NCBI GenBank assembly: GCA_001600175.1
Contig: BCJC01000002.1
Coordinates: forward strand, 1 to 64,000
Reading direction: 5' to 3'
DNA from: Erythrobasidium yunnanense
Lineage: Eukaryota; Basidiomycota; Cystobasidiomycetes; Erythrobasidiales; Erythrobasidiaceae
DNA length: 64,000 nucleotides
The translations under genes were made by a program, and so were the position numbers. The notes under the pieces are model-generated. The model saw only the letters and a program-made list of their open reading frames with translations, had not been told where the DNA came from and made no database searches. Below, piece after piece: positions 54,337 to 64,000 of the stretch. The number at the start of each line of letters is the position of its first letter. Position 1 is the stretch's first letter.

Positions 54337-57300
54337 ATGCTCAGACGAGGAGGCAGTAACAGCAACAGCGATGGTCCTATCCCCGGTACACTGGCCGTAC
54401 TCCCATTGCCAACAAGAATCGTCATTCTTCCAGGAGCATCGGTGGTGGGTAGCGGCATAAAACATAGCATATCCAGATGTAGATGATTGACACGTCATTG
54501 CGTAGACCCTCCGCCTCCATCGCAAAGATTCAGTCGCACTCCTGCAGCACATCCTCACATCGAACAGCAACAACAACGGAGCACCCATCATCGCAGCAGC
54601 CCCTTTGAGGATCAAACAGAACAATGACCCAGAGATACAGATCATACGCATCCCGCAGAACGATGGGAGTGGCCAGTCGAATATCCCAGGTGACGCGGCT
54701 GCAAGACCGTCTGTCGACGATATAAACGAGTGTGAGTAGAGCGATACGCTATGTTGAGCATCATACTGACTGCGATCTATACATACAGGGGCTTGTGGTA
54801 CGCCTGCCTACCCTGCAAGAAGCGATAGTGGCGAAGACTGATGCTTTGACATCGCTTGCAGCTTCTCGCATCTCTCGCATCGAGCGCGTCTCAAGCACTA
54901 CAGTCATCAACGGTGTCTCGACATCCCAGCACGACTATGTGATTACTCTTCAAGGCATCTGCAGAGTCCGGATAGATCGATTCACGCAAGTCGGGACGCC
55001 CTTCTTTCAAGCCCTAGTCACTGCATTCCCGTCATCAAGTAGTAAGCTAGCGAACGTACCTGAAGATGCCGCCGAGGCTATTCCACAAGACTTGGTGGAC
55101 CGCATGGCAGATATCGCGAATAACGTGCTTGATATACTAGCTGCAGTAGCCGTATCATCCACTCCTTCCAACAAAGTCTCACGTACTCCTTCTATTCCAT
55201 CACCGGCGCCTCCCCTTCCTGCGTTAGCTATTAAGCGCCTGCGATCCTCTTTGAAAGGAATGACGGTTCAGAACGCAGACGACATCTCCGATCTTCTCCT
55301 CTCCTCACTCTTGCCAGTCAATCGACAAGCTTCCTACCCTGCCAAACTCCACCACTTGAGCTTGTATGCTGGAGCCGAGCGAGTCCTGCATGCTTGTTCG
55401 CAGCTAGAAACGCTCAAGACAGAGTTGGATTCCAGAGAAGCTGTAGGCATCAGATATGCGAACAACATGACTAGGAAGACGAAGGAGATGGTCTTACGAG
55501 GTTTGATGGAAGCTATTCGACAGGAATTACTTGCGCTCAGGAAACAGCAGCAGGACGGAGATGATGATGATTCTTCGTCAAATGGTAGTAATAATGGTAT
55601 AAGAGTCATTCGAGTCGGGAATGGGAATGGTAACAACCCGCTAGGATCGCCTACTTCTTCTGCTTCTGGGCATAATCACGAAGAAGATGAAGAAGAGGAT
55701 GAGCTTGCTGGTCTTGGACAGAAGATCCATGATTCAATCATGCCTCCCGACGCACGCACTATCGCTTTACGCGAGTACAAGCGTCTCAAGACTATTCCTC
55801 CACAGAGCATCGAGCACGGCGGCATTCGGAACTACCTCGACTGGCTACTCGATCTTCCATGGGGCACCTCCTCCAACTCCACCATCTCGAACGATTTCTT
55901 GAATAAAGCGAAACAACAGCTCGACGACGATCATTTTGGTATAGATAGAGTCAAAGAAAGGTTATTGCAATACCTGGCGGTGCTTAGGTTGAGGAATGAA
56001 GCGTTTGAGAATGAGGAACTGAAGTGGAGAGAAGAGGAGAAACGGATCGCTGAAGAGGCGGAGAAAGTTCAGAAACAGCAAGAGCAGGAGGAAGAAGCTG
56101 CGAAGGCGAAAGCGGCTGCGTCTGCAAGACCTGAAGATGGTGTGAAGAGCAAAGCGGTCGTGCCATATGATGCAGAAAAGAATGATAATAACAAGCGCAA
56201 AGCTTCGCCAGCATCGCAGCAGGATGGAAATCGTCTACCTCCTTCACCTACTTCGACAGCGATGATCAAGCAGCAGAAAGAGATCGTTCCAAAAATGCCG
56301 AGACCGCAAAGAAAGGACAAAGGGCCTATCTTGCTGCTAGTGTAAGTCGATCCGTTCGATGAACGGACCATGATGCTGAGTAATCTTCTTTGACGCGACA
56401 GGGGACCACCTGGAGTCGGCAAGACATCTATCGCGAAGAGTGTACGTCCGCTGCGATCGTTTTCTGGTTCTATGCCTGATGTCGATTGTCTAGTTGGCAA
56501 ATGCGCTTGGAAGACCTTATCACCGTATCAGCTTAGGAGGTGTCCGCGATGAAGCTGAGATTCGAGGCTTCCGTCGAACTTACGTAGGCAGTCAGCCTGG
56601 AGTCTTGTGCGTCAAGCTTCACCTTTGCTTTCCGGCTTCAATCAATGCTGATCATGCATCTACCATACAGTGTGCAGGCCCTTCGGAAAGTTAAGGTCAA
56701 CAACCCTGTCTTCCTGCTCGATGAGATCGACAAGCTTACGAGCGGAGCTGGTTTCCATGGAGATCCTTCAGCAGCCATGGTGAGTCGGACCTGAATACCT
56801 GTTAGCAGCTTTGTATGCTGACCTGAAATATGCTCAGCTGGAAGTGCTTGATCCGGAGCAGAATTTCAGCTTCAATGATCACTACATCAAGTAAGCTCGC
56901 CATGTCCTAGTTCAGCTTCCTGGCTAATATTTGCCTGACTTCTAGCACGCCCGTCGACCTGTCTTCCGTTCTCTTCATCGCAACTGCCAACAACCTAAGC
57001 ACTATTCCACCGCCTTTGCTCGATCGAATGGAGGTCATCCATTTAAGCGGCTATGTCGACATTGAGAAGCTCCAGATCGCACGCCGCTATCTGCTGCCTA
57101 AGCAGATCAAAGCGAATCAACTTCAGTCTGGGCATATCGAGATTTCAGACGAAGTCATCCTAGATGTCATCAATCGATATTGTTCGGGAGAGAGTGGAGT
57201 CCGGACACTAGAGAGACAGATGGGCTCCATAGTCCGCTGGAAAGCCGTAGAGTTCGCACGTGTACGAGACTCTTTCAAAGCCGCCGAAAGACCTTCCCTG

Positions 57301-58167
57301 GACGCTACAAGCTTGAAAGGCTATGATCCAGTCGTCAAGAAAGAAGATTTGGAAATCATACTAGGCAATGAGTACCATGAGTTTGAGAAGGTGGAAGACG
57401 ACGAAGAAGCTAGACCTGGTGTAGCGAATGGTCTTGCGTACACTGGATCTGGAAATGGTGATATCATGCGGATAGAAATCACTAGCTTCCCTGGAAAGGG
57501 CAATCTTGTGAGTCTACTACCTTGAGTTGACATGCTGCACGCTAACTGGCGCTGGCAATAGCGCCTGACCGGATCTCTGGGCGACGTCATCTCGGAATCC
57601 AGCCAGCTTGCTCTTAGCTGGATCAGGACAAACGCCTACGAGCTGGGTCTTACAAACGACAAGAAAGAAGACATCATGCGAGACATTGACCTACATCTGC
57701 ATATGCCAGCAGGGTCCATCAAGAAAGAAGGTCCGTCTGCTGGAGTTGCGATCGTCATGGCTATGGTCAGTCTATTCTCTGGACATGCTTTGGACAACAC
57801 ACTCGCTATGACTGGAGAGATCACGCTCAGAGGCAAAGTCACGCCTGTTGGTGGGATCAAGGAGAAAGTCCTCGCTGCGCACCGAGCTGGCATCAAGCGC
57901 GTCATGCTGCCGATGTACAGTCTATGCACCTCTTCCTATATTGCACACGCTGATATACTGTCTTTATACAGTCGAAACAAGAAAGATATCCTCGCAGACC
58001 TGCCTCAGCGCATCAAGGACGATATCCAGATCGACTACGTACAAGACATCTGGCAGGCTCTGGATATTGCATTTGGTGACCGGCTCTGGCAGACTGCTCC
58101 GGACCTGCTTCCTTCAGGAGCACGTCTTCGTCGTCCTGAAGGCTTCCATGTGCCGAGCAGATTGTAA
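54337..58167 (+). CDS. Peroxisomal-type Lon protease (AAA+), SRL end
   Basis: An ATP-dependent protease for matrix quality control in peroxisomes. Ten exons (54337-54444, 54506-54731, 54789-56341, 56402-56441, 56494-56606, 56671-56779, 56838-56890, 56946-57507, 57562-57914, 57972-58167) give about 1100 residues. The N-terminal LON domain starts [34 protein letters not shown]. The AAA core has Walker [30 protein letters not shown], Walker [10 protein letters not shown] and sensor FIATANN. The protease domain has GPSAGVA (Ser) and [17 protein letters not shown] (Lys). The C-terminus is PSRL, a PTS1 variant. A charged coiled-coil insert of about 110 residues sits just before Walker A. Exon 2 (ends ...DDINE plus T) and exon 3 (starts GGG CTT GTG) do not join in frame: one base is in excess. 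Confidence 0.9.
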
Positions 58168-58716
58168 GAGGTAAGATTGGAGACAATGTCTCAATTAGAT
58201 TGTGTTGTTGCGTGATTACGAGCTGTAGGACGCGGATCATCTTTTGTAGCCTTTAGACCCATCCCAAGCAGAACTCTTCTCTTGTGAGTACCTCTCGCAG
58301 ACATCCTTCGACTGCTGGGGGCTGACGTCGTATCCTTACAGTGCGATCGACTGACCTGTCTGACTGGAGACCTGTTATCCCGGTCGTTCTGCCATCGTAA
58401 TTCCGATCCAATCTGCCACGACAATGACATGTTCCTCTGCAGCCAGCGGCCAGAAAGTGTTGCGTAATCTAGACTACCCAAAGTAGATCCGGTCTCTCCA
58501 CTTCCCTCTCACCTGACCGTCTTCCTCCTTGTGGCCAATTGTCCGCGTGCCCGCATGCCTGCCTCGCCGGTCAGGGCGTTCCGTATTTCTGGAGCAGTCT
58601 GTCTGGCTGCTGGCCGAGTGTGGCTGCTACACTTTGTCACAAGATCAATGACTACTTTAGGATAGCGGGTCCAAGTCTCTCTTCTTCGCTCCTGACGATC
58701 AGATTCCAAGTTAGCG
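58168..58716. other. Intergenic promoter region of the ABCG gene
   Basis: Short frames only. Pyrimidine-rich patches precede the ABCG start at 58717. Confidence 0.5.
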
Positions 58717-61099
58717 ATGGCACATCTCGAGTCGGGCATGGAGCAGCAGCTTCGCAACGACTCAGTACACACACTTGCATGGAGTTCATGCAGTGTTCAG
58801 GTACCCACCAGATCTACCAAGCCGGCGTCGAACACCGACGACAAGACCTTCATTCTTCGAGACGTACAAGGCCAAGCGCAAGCTGGTCGACTGCTTGCTA
58901 TGATGGGTCCCTCTGGATCAGGCAAGACTACACTGTTGAACCTCTTGGCGAGACGAGTTGTCGGCAAGAACGTCAAGACTGAAGGGCAAGTCCTGGTCGA
59001 CGGAGCCCTTTGTTCAGACTCAACTTTCAGTAAGATCTCGGCCTACGTAGAGCAAGAGGATGCTCTCATCGGCTCCCTTACTGCTAGAGAAACGGTCGAT
59101 TTCTGTGCTCGTCTGGCTGGCGTCCAGTAAGTCTGCGACTAGCCTCTCCTCCGTACCAGCTGCATCTTCTCTTACCTCTCCTCTTCTGCTCATTCAGTAC
59201 GTCCTCACCTACCACTCGCAAAGCTCTCGTCGATAGCCTCATTACTTCGTTTGGCTTGACAAGATCCGCCAATGTCCTTGTCGGAACACCTTTGCGGAAG
59301 GGACTGAGCGGTGGACAGAAGCGTCGTGTCTCTGTGGCTGCTCAACTCGTCACTGGACCGAAGATTCTGTTTCTGGATGAGCCGACTTCAGGTGAAAAAG
59401 GCTTTCTCCCGTACATCGGCTCAGATCGCAGCTAACGTCCTTCTACCATTTACTGTCAGGTCTTGACTCCCATGCCAGCTACGAGGTTGTTTCTTTCCTC
59501 AAGCAGGTTGCCATGAAATTGCGAATGAGCGATTCTAAAGCCTACTTCTCATGACTATCAAGCTGAGAAGTCTTTCGTCTTGGACAGCTCATCATCATTG
59601 CCAGCATTCATCAGCCATCGACGACCACTTTCAATCTGTTCGATGATCTGTGTCTGCTAGCTCGAGGCCAGACCTGCTACTTTGGGCCAGTGCCAGGCGT
59701 GGTCGACTACTTTGCAAGAATTGGCCATCCAATGCCATCCCAAATCAATCCCGCCGAATACATGCTGGAGCTGGCCAATGCAGATTTCTCTCCTTCAACA
59801 GTCGATTCGGTCGAGAAAGCACCCCTGGACTCCGTACCTAAGCTGCACCAAGCATGGAGGCAAGAGGAAAGCACGAGAACTGCACAGAAAAGTGAAAATG
59901 CTCCTCCTCTATCGGCCAACTCTAGCACGCGTCAGCACGAAAGCCAAACATTCACTGCCTCATCGTCAGCCTCGGGCGGAAGTTTCTTCTCTACGGTCGT
60001 AACGCTACTATATCGCTCCTTCATCAAGAGCTACCGAGATGTACTCGTCTACGGCGTCAGGATAGCAATGTATCTCGGGCTAGCAATTCTGATGGGCACG
60101 GTTTTGGGTGAGGATGTCGCCGACTCAGGACTATATCCAGCCTTTCATCAACTCAATGGTAGTACCTATACCTATCTTCGGAATACTTCGACACCGGGAC
60201 TGACCTTGTTACTATTCTGCTCTGCTCCGAAGTTCTTCGGAGGTGAGCACGGGCATCGTCTGGGTCAGCTTCTCAAGGCTGACAGTCGCTCTTTTGTCAC
60301 CTCGCTGTCCAGGCGCTTTCATGTCCTTCATGGCTGTCGCATACATTCCCGCCTACATCGAGGACTACAGTGTTTTCCGCAAAGATCGTCAGAATGGACT
60401 ATATGGCCCCCTTGCGTTCCAGCTCAGCAACTTCCTCATTGGCCTGCCATACCTGTGTAGGTCGCGTATGACTACGCTTCGTGTTCGAGAGCTGCTGACA
60501 CCGTACCACTCTCACGTTGCTAGTCCTCATCTCTTTCCTCTTCTCTGTCATCACATACTGGTTAAGCAACTTTCGAGCCAGTGGGGTCGCCTTCTTCAGA
60601 TGGATCCTCTTCATCTATCTCGACCTCATAGCGGCGGAAGCTCTGGTGGTACTGGTCTCCTCTATATTCCCTATTTTTGTGGTCGCACTCGCTTTAGTGG
60701 CTTTCGCGAATGGCGCATGGATGGCTACCGGAGGATTCCTGATGCCACTACCTCAGCTCAACCCGTTCTACAAATACGTCTTCCACTGTAAGCCTACTCT
60801 GACTCTCCTAGAGCAAAGCAGCATTGCTGAGGCGACCCTTTGCAGATATTGACTACCAAGCCTACGTCTTCCAAGGTCTCATGGTCAACGAGTTTGCCGA
60901 CAGGACTTACTCCTGTGGCAGTGGATGTCAATGCGCATATCCCACGATGGGATTTACCTGCCAGATTCCAGGTGTCTCCGTCCTCGATCGCTACGGCTAT
61001 CCTACCAACCGGCAAGGCGAATGGATTGGCATTCTGGTAGCCATCGTTGCAGTCTACAGACTGTTGTGTCTATTGGTCGTTTACCTCAAGAAGCATTGA
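58717..61099 (+). CDS. ABCG-family (White-like) half ABC transporter
   Basis: A half-size exporter with nucleotide-binding domain first and membrane domain second; it works as a dimer, often on lipids or sterols. Seven exons (58717-59126, 59198-59391, 59460-59506, 59588-60242, 60313-60456, 60524-60787, 60846-61099) give 655 residues. Walker A GPSGSGKT is at 64-71, the signature is [16 protein letters not shown], Walker [13 protein letters not shown] is split by an intron, and [14 protein letters not shown] is the H-loop region. The membrane half has [34 protein letters not shown] and a Cys-rich extracellular loop (CGSGCQC) before the last helix. The NPAEYMLEL motif is typical. A stretch before FFGGAFMSF (60130-60235) is read through and may hide an unrecognised intron. 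Confidence 0.9.
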
Positions 61100-61569
61100 A
61101 TTACCTTGGCTCGATGTTCTCGCATTCCGGAAACTTTCTGTACCTGCCAATGCAACTTCCCCACTCAATGACGTAGACGGCCTCCGCGTAAGCGTAGTGC
61201 AATTGTTATTGACAGCTAAAAAGCCCTGGAGATCAGTGCTACAATTCCGTACATCGTATGTCTTCTGGTGGTTTCATCATACAGTATTGATGCTCCGCTT
61301 GTCTCTTTCTTCCGTCTGGATATGCAGCACTATCGCCTGCACAAAGTAGGGCGCCATACTGTTCTACGCTGTGAGAAAATGGATGTCTTAATAAGGTCGA
61401 GGCTTGTCAGATCGGGTTTTTCAGGCTGTAATGACGGAGAGAGGGAGACAGTAATATTTCCACGCATGACTTAGGTACCAGCCTGGTCTCTTGTTTGCTC
61501 GCCTGATCAGATATTTGTGCGTAGAGTATCAAGTCTGCCGCAATGTAGAGTGCGAGGCTTCTCGTCTCC
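61100..61569. other. Intergenic stretch upstream of the DUS4 gene
   Basis: 470 bases between two plus-strand genes. No gene seen. Confidence 0.55.
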
Positions 61570-63168
61570 ATGGCTTTTGAAGAGTGTGAAGGCGACAGGC
61601 TTATAGGTCGTGAGATCGCAAGTGGTGGTCCAGCTGATTCACGGTATATCGATACGCGAGAGTGGATGGACGGGTTGGCTTTTGCGCACAAATCGCGCTT
61701 GCTCGTGGATCTTGCTGTCATGGACCATCAATATTACGCTGGAGACCCCTACGACTCGCTGTCGAAGGCAGAGTTGGCCGAATACGAGACCCTGCGGCCG
61801 GATCAACTTCTTCGAGAATTCCAAGGCATCAACGTAGCGGCGCCAATGGTGCGCTATTCGAAGCTCCCAGCTCGCCATATCTTCGCAAGACATTCTGTGC
61901 ATGTTCGTCCTCGAAGCCTGCTCCCTTGCGAAGATGCCGTCTGAGAAGCTGTCCCGACCAGATCACCTATACGCCTATGATGCTAAGCCGCGAGTTCAGT
62001 CGTTCGCGCATGGCGAGAGACTCCGAATTCAGCACGAATGACCATGAAAGAGGTCTCTTCAGTCTGGCTGGTCGAAAGATAAGAGGAGCGCTAGTCGCAC
62101 AATTCGCTGCACGAGAAGGAAAGGAATTTGCAGACGCTGTGGAACTCATCTACCCTTATGTAGATGGAGTAGATCTCAATTGCGGATGGTAAGCAAAGCG
62201 AAACAGCCAGTGCGAAGGTCAGCTAAGAAACCTCACAGTCCACAAGGATGGGCATACAAAGGTCGGCTTCTATCGCTGATACACGCTCAGAAGACTCATG
62301 TATATTCACAGAGGAGATCGGCTCCTATCTGCTGCGACAGCCGCACCTTGTTCAGGACATGATCAGGAGTGCTCGAGCAAGAACATCCTCAGACTACTGT
62401 ATCAGCATCAAGATACGGCTAGATAAGGATCAGAAGTGAGTCTTTCCCTTTCCCTTACGCTGCTGGTCTGACTGCTGCTATTAGGCTCACTTCCCAGCTT
62501 ATCGACACCGCTGTTCAAGCTGGCGCTTCCTATATCACCGTTCATGGCCGTACGCGGCACCAGAAGGACACTGAACCGGTCAATCTAAAGGGCATCAAGT
62601 TTGCGAGGGAAGAAGCCAAGGGAAGGGTTCCCATCGTGGGCAACGGCGATATATTCACCTACGAAGATAGCGAAAACATGAGGAAGGTCACAGGCGTCAA
62701 CTCTGTGATGTCAGCTAGAGGTCTGCTCGAGAATCCGGTATGTGGGTAGCATTCTCTTTGTGGTGCATGAGCTGATTAAACAAGCTAAGGCCTTATTCGA
62801 TGGCTATGCAAGAACTCCGTTGGACACAATAGAGGTAGGTGCAACATCACATTAAGCATGTGGACGAGGCTAAAGCACTTCTGAGCAGAACTTCTTGGAT
62901 ATCTCTACCTCAGTTGGTCTGATCTATCCTTTATTCCACCGTCACATGGCCTACATGCTCGAGAAGCACTTCGTTGACAAGGCAGGCAAGTCGATGCATA
63001 GCATACGTCTTGGAATTGTAAGCTGACTTCTTCCTATTTGCAGAACGAACGCATTTCAATTCACTTCAGTCTCATGCAGCGGTGATGGACTGGTGCGACA
63101 CATTCCTTGACAAGCGAAGAGCGGAAGATGCCAGCGCGGTGCATACGCAACTGCAGGCGCCGAGCTAG
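61570..63168 (+). CDS. DUS4: tRNA-dihydrouridine synthase, DUS4 type
   Basis: A flavin enzyme that reduces uridines in the tRNA D-loop (positions 20a/20b for Dus4). Eight exons (61570-61896, 61962-62188, 62239-62261, 62312-62435, 62485-62737, 62790-62834, 62889-62985, 63044-63168) give 406 residues. FMN-barrel motifs: VAAPMVRYSKLP, ITYTPMMLSREF, VAQFAAREGKEF, VDLNCG|CPQGWAYKE|EIGSYLL with the catalytic Cys at 185, SIKIRLD, VHGRTRHQ and IVGNGDI, then SARGLLENP. The VAAPMVRYSKLP and YTPMML motifs point to DUS4 rather than DUS1-3. About 90 residues precede the barrel, more than in yeast Dus4. The seventh intron begins GC (GGCAAGT). The KLPARHIFARHSITYTP junction is plausible but the least certain. 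Confidence 0.9.
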
Positions 63169-63330
63169 CGCTCGCAGCAAGCGACTGCTTCAACGAAGAT
63201 CATACATATACGTTCAAGCTTGAGCAACCCACTACAACCGTACTGCATAACAGACTGCCAACAAGGAATCCATACTTCAAGTCAGCAAAGCTCCCTGCGA
63301 TCTCAGTCACGCAAGCTGTCCATGGTAAGA

Positions 63331-64000
63331 CTACCAAGCGGGAGGTGGTGCTGAGACAGCATACCTAGATGGGGCAACATATCTGTCAGCAGAAAGCACT
63401 TTGCGATAGGAGCAGCCAAGCTCACCCTTTGGTTTCACCGAGACCTTCGGCAATCTCAACACGAATATCGAATTTGAGGGACGTATCAGGCTGCATCTCG
63501 GCAATACAGTAGTTGCGACGACCTTGTGTGACATTCAATGTAGACTCAGTAATAGTTGAATATGAGCGAAACCTCTCGACTCACCCAAAAAGCAAGGGTT
63601 CTTGAGCTTCTTGCCATCTGTATCTTCGTGGAACATCTCTACCATGTTCTCGTCAATGTTCTCGTGATGAAGAGTCTTGTGTGTCTTGTTGAGCTTTCCT
63701 TGTAGGCCGATGACTGCAGTACAATTTTATCAGTCCAATAGGCCAATTTCTACTTGCGATGACCGGCTTACCTGCCATAGGAGGCGGTGTGTTGACAATA
63801 GCGGACGAAATGACGTTCAGCATGTAGCTTGGGTCTCTCTCAGGCGGGTAGCCTCTCTTGTCGAAGATTCGGCCAACAGCAGCCAGGTGCACATCGCCGG
63901 ACAAGAAGCTTATACGAGTTCGGGTCTCGATGGCAATTTTGCGGCACTCGAGGAGCAGCCAATTACGCTCTACTTTGTGCGTCTTTGCGGTCCAGTGGTC
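63331..64000 (-). CDS. PhoD-like metallophosphatase, 3' part (5' end outside window)
   Basis: The C-terminal part of a fungal PhoD-like phosphatase. Exons in the window: 64000-63772, 63713-63585, 63522-63426, 63364-63331. The frame is open at the window edge, starting DHWTAKTHKVERNWL. The metal-binding motif FLSGDVHLAAVG is present, followed by YMLNVISSAIVNTPPP. The protein ends YAVSAPPPAW after splicing, close to the usual fungal end. The N-terminal catalytic Asp/Asn ligands are beyond the window. One intron acceptor is CAAG. Substrate unknown; the family includes phosphodiesterases and wall or membrane phosphatases. It faces DUS4 with 162 bases between stop codons. Confidence 0.85.

Noticed and set aside
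54624-54689. Alternative Lon start with an Arg/Ser-rich, presequence-like N-terminus
   Set aside because: It would join exon 3 in frame but discards the clear LON-domain sequence in the other frame of the same bases.
60130-60235. Possible intron in the ABCG gene (GTAGTACC..CCGAAG)
   Set aside because: The ends look usable, but splicing would break frame with FFGGAFMSF, so the stretch is read through.

Overview
The window is nuclear DNA from a fungus, most likely a basidiomycete. Introns are numerous and short (mostly 46-80 nt, GT..AG, with CTRAY-type branch motifs), genes are tightly packed on both strands, and one membrane protein belongs to the DUF6533 family, which is typical of Basidiomycota. 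I could reconstruct about 24 multi-exon host genes by joining open frames at splice signals so that conserved protein motifs stay in phase. The exon boundaries below are my reading and have not been tested against transcripts. I saw no rRNA, tRNA, CRISPR array, virus-like element or recognisable transposon.

Layout. 0-12 kb is loosely filled: the 3' end of a two-finger C2H2 (Msn2-like) transcription factor, a decayed TPR-type gene, an RRM-like protein, two doubtful small genes, and the AP-1 clathrin adaptor sigma subunit. 12-25 kb holds membrane and secretory genes: a full ABCC transporter, an AAAP amino-acid transporter, a secreted sedolisin protease and a LAG1-type ceramide synthase. 25-32 kb holds housekeeping genes: RAE1/GLE2 (mRNA export), a small helical protein, the APC8/CDC23 cell-cycle subunit and an NmrA-like oxidoreductase. 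32-40 kb holds a YbjQ/UPF0145-domain protein with a long Trp-Gly-rich tail, an SCP2 sterol carrier ending in SKL, a secreted DUF1996+WSC protein and SRP9/SRP21. 40-52 kb holds a tandem-PH protein, LSM7, acyl-CoA-binding protein, a cytochrome P450, a DUF6533 membrane protein and a secreted FAD-linked oxidase. 52-64 kb holds malate dehydrogenase, a peroxisomal-type Lon protease ending in SRL, an ABCG half-transporter, a DUS4-type tRNA dihydrouridine synthase and the 3' part of a PhoD-like phosphatase.

How the genes relate. Genes are not in operons; they are an ordinary mixed fungal neighbourhood. There is a mild lipid and peroxisome flavour (SCP2 with SKL, Lon with SRL, acyl-CoA-binding protein, ceramide synthase, P450, ABC transporters), which may be chance.

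The most unusual signals are in gene structure and in one protein. The SCP2 gene appears to need a 2-nt microexon and has 11 exons for 390 coding bases. A 4-nt microexon is needed in the DUF1996 gene. Four introns start with GC. Three introns have a length divisible by three and contain no stop. The YbjQ-domain protein carries a disordered tail with 17 tryptophans, mostly as WG/GW, which resembles Argonaute-binding hooks. The Lon gene has a one-base frame conflict at its second splice junction.
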